Shown here piece by piece: positions 27,403 to 35,058 of a stretch of 64,000 nt of DNA. How positions within the stretch are numbered: the stretch's first letter is position 1; each line of letters begins with the position of its first letter. The notes beneath the pieces are model-generated. The model saw only the letters and a program-made list of their open reading frames with translations, was not told where the DNA came from and searched no databases. The DNA is taken from assembly GCF_016428975.1 (NCBI RefSeq), contig NZ_JAELTT010000003.1, forward strand, positions 1-64,000. The letters are read 5' to 3'. This DNA is from Dyella sp. ASV21 (GTDB taxonomy: Bacteria > Pseudomonadota > Gammaproteobacteria > Xanthomonadales > Rhodanobacteraceae). Both the position numbers and the translations under genes were made by a program.

Positions 27403-27906
27403 CTACAGCAACACCGGTCGGTCGGGCAGTTCGTCCGGCTTCGCCTTGTCGTTGCCTGGGAAATGGCGCTTGAGCAGCCCGTGCGCTTCGGCAATGCCTT
27501 CCATGCAGCCTTGGCGCCACTCGCCACGCGAGAAATGCGCCAGCATGTGGTCGCGCACTGCATCCCACTCGGCCTGCGTCACCGCCTTGGCAATGCCGCG
27601 ATCAGCGATGATCACCACACGGTGCTCCGCCATCAGCAGGTAGAACAGCACACCGCTGTTGTGCTCGGTGTCCCACACGTGCAGCTGCGCAAACACCTGG
27701 CGTGCGCGGTGATGCGCATCCATACCCCGCCATACCGCATCGAGCGACAATCGCGATTCCAGGGCGAAACAAATCTCGCCGCGATGCTCGCGCTCCCCTT
27801 GGGCAATGGCGTGAGTCATGTCGTCCAGCAACGCCTTGGGAAAGCGGCGGTGCATCTGGAACCAGCCATCGAATAGATTCATCAGCAGACGTTGCATGCG
27901 CGCCAT
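27403..27906 (-). CDS. TPM-domain protein, cytoplasmic type
   Basis: This 167-residue protein matches the TPM (DUF477-like) domain found beside LemA and YgcG-type proteins. Recognisable segments are GEICFALESRLSLDAVWRG, RQVFAQLHVWDTEHNSGVLF and VVIIADRGIAKAVTQAEWD. No signal peptide or membrane helix is evident, unlike its neighbour. The ATG at 27906 lies one base past the stop of the preceding gene (TGACATG), giving translational coupling. The longer open frame to 28068 is only the shadow of a glycine-rich tail. Function is unknown; the family is linked to membrane-protein maintenance and LemA. Confidence 0.85.
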   Translation of the reverse strand: MARMQRLLMNLFDGWFQMHRRFPKALLDDMTHAIAQGEREHRGEICFALESRLSLDAVWRGMDAHHRARQVFAQLHVWDTEHNSGVLFYLLMAEHRVVIIADRGIAKAVTQAEWDAVRDHMLAHFSRGEWRQGCMEGIAEAHGLLKRHFPGNDKAKPDELPDRPVLL

Positions 27907-27907
27907 G

Positions 27908-28807
27908 TCACCAGCTCCCCGAGGAACCACCGCCACCGAAGCTGCCACCACCGCCGCTGAAGCCACCGCCGCCACCGAAGCCACCACCGCTACCGCCGCC
28001 CCAGCCGCCAAAGCCGCCACCGCCGAAGCCGCCCCATCCACCGCCACCGATCGAGCGCCCCGCCCCACCGGGCAACAACATCAACACACCACCGATAACG
28101 GCGCCAAAGATGCCAGCGCCCAGCGACGTCGCGAGCAACCAGACCAGACCGCCGGTGATCGCCGCTCCCACTGGCGTACGCAGCCACACCGTGGTGCTGC
28201 CGAACAGGCTACGCAGGAAGAAGCCGACGAACACCGCAATCAGCAGCACGTGGCCGACATTGGAACCCGAACGTTCACGATGGCCGCTTTCCACCGGTGG
28301 TGGCAACGCTTCACCGTTCACCAGCAGGGTGAGCGCGCCGACCGCATCGGAGACGCCGCCGAAATAGTCGTTGGTACGGAATTTGGGCGCGATGTATTCG
28401 CGAATGATGCGGGCGGTGGCAGCGTCGGGAATGGCGCCCTCCAGTCCGTAGCCGACTTCGATGCGTACGCGTCGATCGTTCTTCGCCACCAGCAGCAACA
28501 GACCGTCGTCTGTGCCTTTGCGGCCAATCTTGTTGGCTTCGGCCACCGCCAGCGAATACTCGGCGATGTCCTGCGGCTGCGTGGTCGGCACCATCAACAC
28601 GACAAGCTGGGCGCCCTTGGTCTTCTCCAGCGACACCAGTTGCGCGTCAAGCTGGTCGACCTGCTGTGGCGTAAACGTGCCGGTAAGGTCGGTCACGTGG
28701 CGTGCCAGCGTGGGCACGGCGGGCGTGTCGTCCGCCGCATGCAGCCATGCTGGCGATAGCAAGGCTATCGCCAGCACCAGCCACAGGCGCAGCAAGCGCC
28801 GGGTCAT
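27908..28807 (-). CDS. YgcG-type TPM-domain membrane protein with glycine-rich tail
   Basis: This 299-residue protein has a signal peptide (MTRRLLRLWLVLAIALLSPA, ending at LHA). The TPM domain (about residues 30-170) includes VTDLTGTFTPQQVDQLDAQL, LVVLMVPTTQPQDI and VRIEVGYGLEGAIPDAATA. Two hydrophobic segments follow, around residues 190-245. The tail of roughly 50 residues is almost only Gly, Ser, Phe and Trp, a known feature of YgcG proteins. The domain faces the periplasm and the helices anchor it. It starts one base after the lemA stop. The biochemical role is undetermined. Confidence 0.88.
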   Translation of the reverse strand: MTRRLLRLWLVLAIALLSPAWLHAADDTPAVPTLARHVTDLTGTFTPQQVDQLDAQLVSLEKTKGAQLVVLMVPTTQPQDIAEYSLAVAEANKIGRKGTDDGLLLLVAKNDRRVRIEVGYGLEGAIPDAATARIIREYIAPKFRTNDYFGGVSDAVGALTLLVNGEALPPPVESGHRERSGSNVGHVLLIAVFVGFFLRSLFGSTTVWLRTPVGAAITGGLVWLLATSLGAGIFGAVIGGVLMLLPGGAGRSIGGGGWGGFGGGGFGGWGGGSGGGFGGGGGFSGGGGSFGGGGSSGSW

Positions 28808-28808
28808 A

Positions 28809-29426
28809 TCAGTGCGCCGAGGCAGGTGCGGCAGGCGCGCCGCCGAAATCCACCGTCGGCGCCGTGGAGATGGCCTTTTCATTCTCTACCGTGAAGTTGG
28901 GCTTGACCTGGTAGCCGAAGATCTTCGCGGTGAGGTTGTTCGGGAAGGTGCGGATCATCGAGTTGTATTCCTGCACCGACTGCACGTAACGGTTGCGCGC
29001 CACGGTGATACGGTTCTCGGTGCCTTCCAGCTGTGCCTGCAGATTCTGAAATAGGCCATCGGCCTTGAGCTGCGGGTAGTTTTCACTCACCACCATCAGG
29101 CGCGACAGCGCACTGGACAGCTGGCCCTGCGCCTGCTGAAACTCCTGCAGCTTCTGCGGATCGTTCAACGCATCCGGCGACAACTGCATGGTGCCGACCT
29201 TGGCGCGGGCATTGGTCACTTCCGTCAGCACTTTTTCCTCGTGCTGCGCATAACCCTTCACCGTGTTGACCAGATTGGGCACCAGGTCGGCACGACGCTG
29301 GTACTGATTGATCACCTCGGACCAGGCCGCCTTGACCGCCTCGTCCTGGCGCTGAATGGCGTTGTAGCCACAACCGGAGAGGGCCGCGACAACCAGCAGC
29401 AATGCGAGGGTACGAAGAAGTTTCAT
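28809..29426 (-). CDS. lemA: LemA family protein
   Basis: This 205-residue protein has an N-terminal lipoprotein-type signal (MKLLRTLALLLVVAALSGCG) with a lipobox cysteine near residue 19. The LemA helical core has the hallmark YNAIQRQDEAVKAAWSEV, NQYQRRADLVPNLVNTVKGY and ENYPQLKADGLFQNLQAQLE, then IRTFPNNL near the C-terminus. LemA proteins are membrane-attached helical bundles of unclear function. It heads a three-gene operon with two TPM-domain proteins, the usual arrangement. The ATG at 29426 is preferred over an upstream one because it places the signal at the N-terminus. Confidence 0.93.
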   Translation of the reverse strand: MKLLRTLALLLVVAALSGCGYNAIQRQDEAVKAAWSEVINQYQRRADLVPNLVNTVKGYAQHEEKVLTEVTNARAKVGTMQLSPDALNDPQKLQEFQQAQGQLSSALSRLMVVSENYPQLKADGLFQNLQAQLEGTENRITVARNRYVQSVQEYNSMIRTFPNNLTAKIFGYQVKPNFTVENEKAISTAPTVDFGGAPAAPASAH

Positions 29427-29503
29427 GGTGGTGCTCCGATCCAGTGGAGGCACCATTGCAGCATCCCGCCGCTACCGGCGCAATCTTGCTGATCCTGGGA
29501 CGC

Positions 29504-29875
29504 TTAGAACCAGCGTGGCCACAGAATCAGGCCCCAGCTCAGGGCGGTGAGCACGAGCAGCAGGAAAACCGCCGCCGACCCCATATCCTTGGCGCGCCCC
29601 GCCAGCTCATGGAACTCGGGACTGACCTTGTCCACCACCGCCTCCACGGCGGAATTGAGCAACTCCGCCGAGAGCACCAGCACCGGCGGCAGCAGCAGCG
29701 CAATTTTTTCCAGTGGGCCGTTGCCCAGCCAAAGCCCCAGAGGCACCAACACCACGGCGAGGCAAACCTCCAGCCGGAACGAGGCCTCATGGCGCCAGCC
29801 CGCATGCAGTCCTTTCATGGACCACTTGAAGGCATTCCAGATCTGTCGGGGTCCACGGAAACCGGTGGCGGCCAT
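29504..29875 (-). CDS. dgkA: Diacylglycerol kinase
   Basis: This 123-residue integral membrane enzyme phosphorylates diacylglycerol released during periplasmic glucan or lipopolysaccharide modification, recycling it to phosphatidic acid. It has an amphipathic N-terminus (RIW-like RQIWNAFKWSMKGLHAGWRH), the conserved acidic ExxFRxE segment (HEASFRLEVCLAV), and three membrane helices. AELLNSAVEAVVDKVSPEFH holds the catalytic glutamate region. The length equals that of Escherichia coli DgkA. The start at 29875 is chosen because upstream residues show no family resemblance. Confidence 0.95.
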   Translation of the reverse strand: MAATGFRGPRQIWNAFKWSMKGLHAGWRHEASFRLEVCLAVVLVPLGLWLGNGPLEKIALLLPPVLVLSAELLNSAVEAVVDKVSPEFHELAGRAKDMGSAAVFLLLVLTALSWGLILWPRWF

Positions 29876-30098
29876 GTGTCGTCGTCCTCGTGAGCATGCG
29901 GCATGGCCGCGGCCCGCAAGGCGCGGGCACAAGCCCGTGATGATGCCACAGGCCATGTAGGCGCAGGATCCTGCGTGCGGCACCGCAACGTCACCTGAAT
30001 GACGGATAGGTTACGCTTGCCCCCTTTGTGACCCCGTTCCGGGTTACGCAAGCCGGCCGCCGCGCGGCCACTGTTTGAACTGCAGTACGGACTATCGA

Positions 30099-31631
30099 AT
30101 GGCAATCCAGAATCCACCGGTCTCCCAGACCCGCTCGTTCAGCACCGTGTTCCTGATCGAGATGTGGGAGCGCTTCGGCTTCTACGGCATGCAGGTGCTC
30201 ATGGTCACCTACATGATGAAGAAGCTCGGCTTCGTCGACAGCAAAGCCAACCTGGTATGGGGCGCGGCCGCCGCCCTGATCTATGCCACGCCAGCCATCG
30301 GCGGCTGGGTCGGCGACAAGCTCATCGGCACCCGCCGCACCATGCTCACTGGCGCCGTGGTGCTGGCGCTGGGCTATGTGATGCTTTGGATTCCCTCGAA
30401 CAATCCGACCCTGCTTTACACCGCACTGGGCGTCATCATCGTCGGCAACGGTTTCTTCAAGCCCAACGCCGGCAATCTGGTGCGCAAGATCTATGAGGGC
30501 GACGACACCCGCATCGATAGCGCGTTCACCATCTACTACATGGCGGTGAATATCGGCTCGATGGTCTCGATGATCGCCACGCCGGCCATTCGTGACTACG
30601 TGGGTAACCACTACGGCGACGCCATGGGCTGGCATACCGCCTTCGGAGCCTGCGCGGTCGGACTGTTCCTGGGCTTGTTCAATTACTCGCTGATGAGCCG
30701 CACGCTTGCCCATATCGGCTCGCCCGCGGATACCCAGCCAGTGCAAGCCAAGCGCGTAGCGGGCCTGCTGGTCGCCTCGTTGGTGCTCGTAGCCATCGCG
30801 GCCTTCATTCTGCAAAGCCTGCTGGCGGCGAAGATCTGCGTGTACCTGGCTGGCGTGGTGATCCTGGGCATTTTCGTGCACCTGATCCGCAGCGCGCAGA
30901 AAAGTGAGCGCGCCGGACTCATCGCCGCACTGGTGCTCACCGTACAGACCATCTTCTTTTTCATCTTCTACGCGCAGATGGCAACCTCGCTCAACCTGTT
31001 CGCGCAGAAGAACGTGGACTTGTCCTGGAACCTGCTGGGCCTGCACCTCTATACCTGGATTCCCGAGCAGTACCAGAGCCTCAACGCCATCTGGATCGTG
31101 ATCCTCAGCCCCGTGCTGGTGCTCATCTACAACACGCTCGGACGCGCGGGCAAAGATCCATCGGTGGCAGTGAAGTTCGCGCTGGGCTTCGCCGCCGTAG
31201 CACTGGGCTTCTTCATGTACGGCTTCGGCGCACTGGGTGCCACCGACGGCCAAGTCTCGTCCTGGACCATGATCTGGGGCTACGGCCTGTACTCGCTTGG
31301 CGAACTGCTGGTGAGCGGCCTGGGCCTGGCTATGATCGCCCGCTATGTGCCGGCCCGCATGGGCGGCTTCATGATGGGCGCCTACTACGTGGCCGTGGGT
31401 ATTTCGCAGTACCTGGGCAGCGTGGTGGCCAACTTCGCCGCCATGCCCGAGCACATCAGCAACCCGGTGGAATCGCTCAACATCTATGTCGGCCTGTTCA
31501 ACAAGCTCGGCTTCGTGGGCATTGCCTGCACAGTGGTTGCCGTGGTGATGCTGCCGGTGATGAACCGCCTGTCGCGCAGCCATGCCGAGTCGCATACACC
31601 GCTGCCGGCCGTGCGTAGCGAAGAAGCCTGA
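30099..31631 (+). CDS. Proton-dependent oligopeptide transporter, POT/PTR family
   Basis: This 510-residue inner-membrane symporter takes up di- and tripeptides with protons. The POT motif E-x-x-E-R is present in IEMWERFGFYGMQ (about residues 20-32). AAALIYATPAIGGWVGDKLI is the typical loop after helix 2, and NGFFKPNAGNLVRKIYEGDD the PTR2 signature region. Twelve to fourteen helices are visible. The start at 30099 is preferred over 30075 by family alignment. Two stable hairpins follow the gene. It could take up peptides generated by the S9 peptidase, but that link is speculative. Confidence 0.93.
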   Translation: MAIQNPPVSQTRSFSTVFLIEMWERFGFYGMQVLMVTYMMKKLGFVDSKANLVWGAAAALIYATPAIGGWVGDKLIGTRRTMLTGAVVLALGYVMLWIPSNNPTLLYTALGVIIVGNGFFKPNAGNLVRKIYEGDDTRIDSAFTIYYMAVNIGSMVSMIATPAIRDYVGNHYGDAMGWHTAFGACAVGLFLGLFNYSLMSRTLAHIGSPADTQPVQAKRVAGLLVASLVLVAIAAFILQSLLAAKICVYLAGVVILGIFVHLIRSAQKSERAGLIAALVLTVQTIFFFIFYAQMATSLNLFAQKNVDLSWNLLGLHLYTWIPEQYQSLNAIWIVILSPVLVLIYNTLGRAGKDPSVAVKFALGFAAVALGFFMYGFGALGATDGQVSSWTMIWGYGLYSLGELLVSGLGLAMIARYVPARMGGFMMGAYYVAVGISQYLGSVVANFAAMPEHISNPVESLNIYVGLFNKLGFVGIACTVVAVVMLPVMNRLSRSHAESHTPLPAVRSEEA

Positions 31632-31645
31632 TCGATCACCCCTTC

Positions 31646-31704
31646 CCCGCCCATCCGGGCGGGGAAACCGCGGGCCGGGCCATGCTTCAGAATGCCCGGC
31701 CCGC
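31646..31704 (+). terminator. Two tandem hairpins after the peptide transporter gene
   Basis: The first hairpin is CCCCGCCC / GGGCGGGG with a four-base loop at 31646-31665. The second is a perfect 13-base stem, arms 31671-31683 and 31692-31704, followed by TTCGTTTC. Neither has a long T run. They probably end or attenuate transcription before the regB-like gene, whose start lies 42 bases further on. Confidence 0.6.
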
Positions 31705-31746
31705 TTCGTTTCGGCCGCGCGGTGCAAATCCGCTAGCATCGCGTCC

Positions 31747-33027
31747 ATGAAGCATTCGACCAGCCGCCAGCGCATCGGCCCGCGCACCCTCTTCCGCAGC
31801 CTCGCCTGGCTGCGCATTTGCGCCATCGCCGGGCAAAGCACCGCCGTACTGGTCTGTGCGCTATGGATGCAGCTCAATATTCCGCTGCTACCGTTGTTGG
31901 TTGGCATTGGCCTGCTGGCCGTGTTCGCGGTGTTTGCCGCATGGCGCCTCACCCAGCCCTGGCCGATCAAGCAATGGGAAACCATCCTGCACGTCGGTGT
32001 GGATACGTTGGTACTGGGCTATCTGCTGCACTTCACTGGCGGCGCCAGCAATCCATTCATTACCTTGCTGCTCATTCCCATCGCACTGAGCGCGGCGGCC
32101 TTGTCGGTAGGCGCGGTACTCGCTGTGGCCGCGTTGGTGGGCCTGGCCTATCTCGTGCTGTTGTTCTGGTATGTGCCACTGCCAGTGACCCCCGCGCCCG
32201 AGGCTGTCACCGGCGGCTTCTCGCTGCATGTACTGGGCATGGGCGTGAACTTCGTGATCATGGCCGTGCTGCTGGGCTTCTTCATCAACCGCCTCGCCCG
32301 TGCCGTGCGGCTGCAGCAGTTGGAAGTGCAGCGCGTGCGCGAACGCGCCCTGCGCGATGAGGGCATTCTGGCCATCGCCACCCAGGCGGCCGGCGCCGCG
32401 CACGAGCTCAATACCCCCTTGGCAACCATGCGCACCCTGTTGCCGGAGCTGCGCCGCGAACATGCCAGTGACGCGCCGTTGGCCGAGGATCTGGCCCTGC
32501 TCGAAGACCAGGTAGATCGCTGCCGCACCATCCTGCGCGAGATGGTCGCCTTCGGCAAAGCGCAACTGTCGCAGGTGCCTGAGCAGATCACCCTTGCCAG
32601 CTTTATCCACGGCTGCCTGGAGCGCTTTCAGCTGCTGCGCCCGGAGGCCGACCTGGAACTGATCATGTCCGAAGCCGACGCACGCACTCAGCTGCGTACG
32701 CCTCGCGGGCTGCGCCATGCGTTGATCAATCTGCTCAACAATGCGGTGGATGCGTCCGCCCTCAACGGCTCGCAGGCGGTATCGCTCACCGCGCGCTGCG
32801 ATCAAGGCTGGCTGGAACTGATCGTGCGTGATTTCGGCCCGGGCTTTACGCCCACCGGTGAACTCGCCGTGCTAGGTCAATCGCAAAAGCAGACCGGCCT
32901 GGGCATTGGCCTGGCGCTGGCCGAGGCCACCGCCGAGCGACTGGAGGGTGAACTCACCACCGACAATACCGACAACGGTGCCCTGATGGCACTGCGCCTG
33001 CCATTAGCCGTGGTTGCCGCATCGTAG
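31747..33027 (+). CDS. regB: Redox-responsive sensor histidine kinase, RegB/PrrB family
   Basis: This 426-residue kinase has about six membrane helices in its first 190 residues. The quinone-site heptapeptide GGASNPF lies at residues 98-104 (family consensus GGxxNPF). The phosphorylated histidine is His219 in AAHELNTPLATM. Exactly 40 residues later is a cysteine in DRCRTIL, matching the spacing of the redox-active Cys265 to His225 in Rhodobacter RegB. N and G boxes follow (LINLLNNAVDAS, FGPGFTP, GLGIGLALAEAT). It should sense respiratory redox state and control its RegA-type partner, encoded 103 bases downstream. The start at 31747 gives the normal length. Confidence 0.93.
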   Translation: MKHSTSRQRIGPRTLFRSLAWLRICAIAGQSTAVLVCALWMQLNIPLLPLLVGIGLLAVFAVFAAWRLTQPWPIKQWETILHVGVDTLVLGYLLHFTGGASNPFITLLLIPIALSAAALSVGAVLAVAALVGLAYLVLLFWYVPLPVTPAPEAVTGGFSLHVLGMGVNFVIMAVLLGFFINRLARAVRLQQLEVQRVRERALRDEGILAIATQAAGAAHELNTPLATMRTLLPELRREHASDAPLAEDLALLEDQVDRCRTILREMVAFGKAQLSQVPEQITLASFIHGCLERFQLLRPEADLELIMSEADARTQLRTPRGLRHALINLLNNAVDASALNGSQAVSLTARCDQGWLELIVRDFGPGFTPTGELAVLGQSQKQTGLGIGLALAEATAERLEGELTTDNTDNGALMALRLPLAVVAAS

Positions 33028-33130
33028 ACCGCCTGCGGCAGATAGCCACAGTGGCACAAGGCCACATGTGCATGCTTTGTCGCACCAAGCGACAATAGTG
33101 GCATTCGGCCTCGCGCCGTTGGAGAACCCC

Positions 33131-33694
33131 ATGAGCGACCAGCAACTCCTGATCATCGACGACGACGCCACCTTTGCGCGCGTCCTCGCCCGAGCCATGA
33201 GCTCACGCGGCTTTGAGGTGATCACCGCCAGCAATGCCGACGAGGCCCGTGCGCTCACCCGCCGCCACCAGCCGCGCTACTGCGTGCTCGATCTCAAGCT
33301 CGGCGAAGAGAACGGTCTGCGCCTGATCCCGGAACTCCAGGCCTTGGTGCCGGAGATCCGCGTACTCCTACTCACCGGCTACGCCTCCATCGCCACCGCC
33401 GTGGAAGCGATCAAGCGCGGCGCCCACGATTATCTGGCCAAGCCGGTCGATGCCGATGCGGTGGTTCGCGCCCTGCTAGACGGCGACACCCACGCCGGTG
33501 AGGACGACGTGGTCGACGCGCCGGAAGCGCCGCTTGCACTGCGTCGCCTGGAATGGGAGCACATTCAGCGCGTGCTGACCGAGTGCGACGGCAACATTTC
33601 CGAAACGGCCCGCCGACTGGGCATGCATCGCCGTACGCTGCAGCGCAAGCTGAGCAAGCATCCGGTGCGCGAGCGCCCGGACGGGGACGACTGA
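33131..33694 (+). CDS. regA: Response regulator, RegA/PrrA family
   Basis: This 187-residue regulator, close to the 184 residues usual for RegA, has a receiver domain with acidic pocket IIDDDA, the phosphorylated Asp54 in CVLDLKLGEENG, and the lysine in LAKPVD. A Fis-type helix-turn-helix ends the protein (NISETARRLGMHRRTLQRKL, about residues 154-173), almost invariant in this family. The ATG at 33131 follows a GGAG sequence; the open frame further upstream is not coding. In other bacteria RegA controls respiration, hydrogen use and nitrogen metabolism. Targets here are unknown. Confidence 0.94.
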   Translation: MSDQQLLIIDDDATFARVLARAMSSRGFEVITASNADEARALTRRHQPRYCVLDLKLGEENGLRLIPELQALVPEIRVLLLTGYASIATAVEAIKRGAHDYLAKPVDADAVVRALLDGDTHAGEDDVVDAPEAPLALRRLEWEHIQRVLTECDGNISETARRLGMHRRTLQRKLSKHPVRERPDGDD

Positions 33695-33703
33695 CCCCCG
33701 CTC

Positions 33704-33728
33704 ACCGGGTCGGCCACGCCGGCCCGGT
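33704..33728. terminator. Hairpin between convergent regA-like and isoaspartyl peptidase genes
   Basis: An 11-base stem with one T-G wobble (arms ACCGGGTCGGC and GCCGGCCCGGT, loop CAC) fills the 42-base gap between two convergent stops. No T run follows on either strand, so it is only a possible bidirectional terminator. Confidence 0.4.
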
Positions 33729-33736
33729 ACACCCTG

Positions 33737-34783
33737 TTACGGCTGCGCGGTGCTATCGGCCGCGGCCGGCAAAGGCTCACCCGCACCGTCGTTCTCATCG
33801 CCGTAGATCGCCACGTGCGGCACACCGTCGGCGCCGATCCAGCCCCGGTACATGCCGTCGGTATTGAATGGCATGGTCACGTTACCATCGCTGTCCAGCG
33901 CAATGGCGCCGCCATTGCCGCCCATCGACGGGATTTCCTGATTGATCACCTCGGCCGCCGCGCGGCGCAGCGGCACGCGCATCTGCGTCACGCGCATGCA
34001 GATCTCATGCGCGGCAACGGTGCGCATATAGAACTCGCCCCAGCCCGTGCCGGATACGGCACAGCCCGAATTGGCGTAGGTGCCCGCACCAATGATCGGC
34101 GAGTCACCCACGCGGCCCCAGCGCTTGTCGTTCATGCCACCGGTGGACGTACCGGCAGCCAGATGACCTTGTGCATCCAACGCCACCGCACCGACCGTGC
34201 CAAAGTGTTTGGCCGTCTCCACATCCGAATGCCTGGCGTGCTCGGCATCTTCCTTGAGCGCCTTCTGTAGCTGCTGCCAGCGTTCTTCGGTGCGGAAATA
34301 AGCCGGATCGACCAGTTCGATACCCACCGACTTGGCGAACTCCTCCGCGCCCTCGCCCACCAACATGACATGCGAGGATTTCTCCATCACCGCACGCGCC
34401 AGCAGGATCGGGTTCTTCACTCGGTGCACGCCGGCCACGGAGCCAGCCTCGAGCGTCGAACCATCCATGATGGCCGCATCCAGCTCGTTCTTTCCGTCGT
34501 GCGTAAATACCGAGCCCTTGCCCGCGTTGAAGTTGGGATCGTCCTCCAGCACCGTGATCGCCGCCGCCACCGCATCCACCGCGGTCTTGCCGGCCTTGAG
34601 CTGGGCATAGCCGTCCTTCAACGCCTGGGTCAACGCGGCACGCACGGCCTTTTCCCTGGCCGGGCTCATCTCGCGCTTGATGACCCCGGCACCGCCATGG
34701 ATCACCAGCACAGGCGAAGCCGCATGACTCATCGACACGATCCCCAGCGCCGCCACGGCGGCGACAAGACGGCAATACTTCAC
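33737..34783 (-). CDS. iaaA: Periplasmic isoaspartyl peptidase / L-asparaginase, Ntn-hydrolase type
   Basis: This 348-residue proenzyme has a signal peptide (VKYCRLVAAVAALGIVSMSH, ending SHA) when started at the GTG at 34783, which has a GAGGGA Shine-Dalgarno. The ATG at 34828 would add 15 residues ahead of it. VIHGGAG near the mature N-terminus is a family hallmark. Autocleavage before the threonine in HFGTVGAVALD (about residue 198) creates the nucleophile. GTSTGGMNDKRWGRVGDSPI and GAGTYANSGCAVSGTG form the active site. It removes beta-aspartyl residues from dipeptides and may hydrolyse asparagine. Confidence 0.92.
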   Translation of the reverse strand: MKYCRLVAAVAALGIVSMSHAASPVLVIHGGAGVIKREMSPAREKAVRAALTQALKDGYAQLKAGKTAVDAVAAAITVLEDDPNFNAGKGSVFTHDGKNELDAAIMDGSTLEAGSVAGVHRVKNPILLARAVMEKSSHVMLVGEGAEEFAKSVGIELVDPAYFRTEERWQQLQKALKEDAEHARHSDVETAKHFGTVGAVALDAQGHLAAGTSTGGMNDKRWGRVGDSPIIGAGTYANSGCAVSGTGWGEFYMRTVAAHEICMRVTQMRVPLRRAAAEVINQEIPSMGGNGGAIALDSDGNVTMPFNTDGMYRGWIGADGVPHVAIYGDENDGAGEPLPAAADSTAQP

Positions 34784-35058
34784 GGACAGGCTTCCCTCGG
34801 CGCAGTGAGGGCAGTATATCCGGGCCACTTGGGCAAGAAGCGCAGCTGGTTGCCCAAGTGGTGCAGCCTCACGCCCACGACATGGGCAACCTGACGCAGG
34901 GCCTCGCCGGCCCCAGAGCCCGCTCGAAACTCAGGCTGACGAAACCATTCCCGCGCGTATTGGGATCGACGAGGGTCAAGCCGGCCTTGCTGGCCATGCG
35001 CTGCGCCATATCGCGAGCCGGTTTACCTTCCGCATGCTCGTCGATTGCAGCGCTAACC
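34780..35058 (-). pseudogene. Probable frameshifted C-terminal extension of the M56 peptidase gene
   Basis: Past the annotated stop of the M56 gene the minus strand still has protein-like sequence, split between two frames. One frame reads DEHAEGKPARDMAQRMASKA, then GLTLVDPNTRGNGFVSLSFERA. From about 34930 the frame of the peptidase gene resumes with EALRQVAHVVGVRLHHLGNQ and runs to a TGA at 34782-34780. Together these resemble the short STN/secretin-like domain that ends some M56 proteins of this order. A -1 and a compensating +1 shift would join them. Either the gene has decayed at its 3' end or the assembly has two indels. Confidence 0.5.

Noticed and set aside
27908-28070. Dense GCC/ACC repeat tract that could be taken for a tandem repeat or CRISPR-like array
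   Set aside because: It encodes the glycine-rich tail of the YgcG-type protein. Spacing is irregular and there are no unique spacers.
29991-31985. A 664-codon minus-strand frame opposite the peptide transporter gene
   Set aside because: It is a shadow of the POT transporter frame, unusually rich in His and Gln, and spans the hairpins after that gene.
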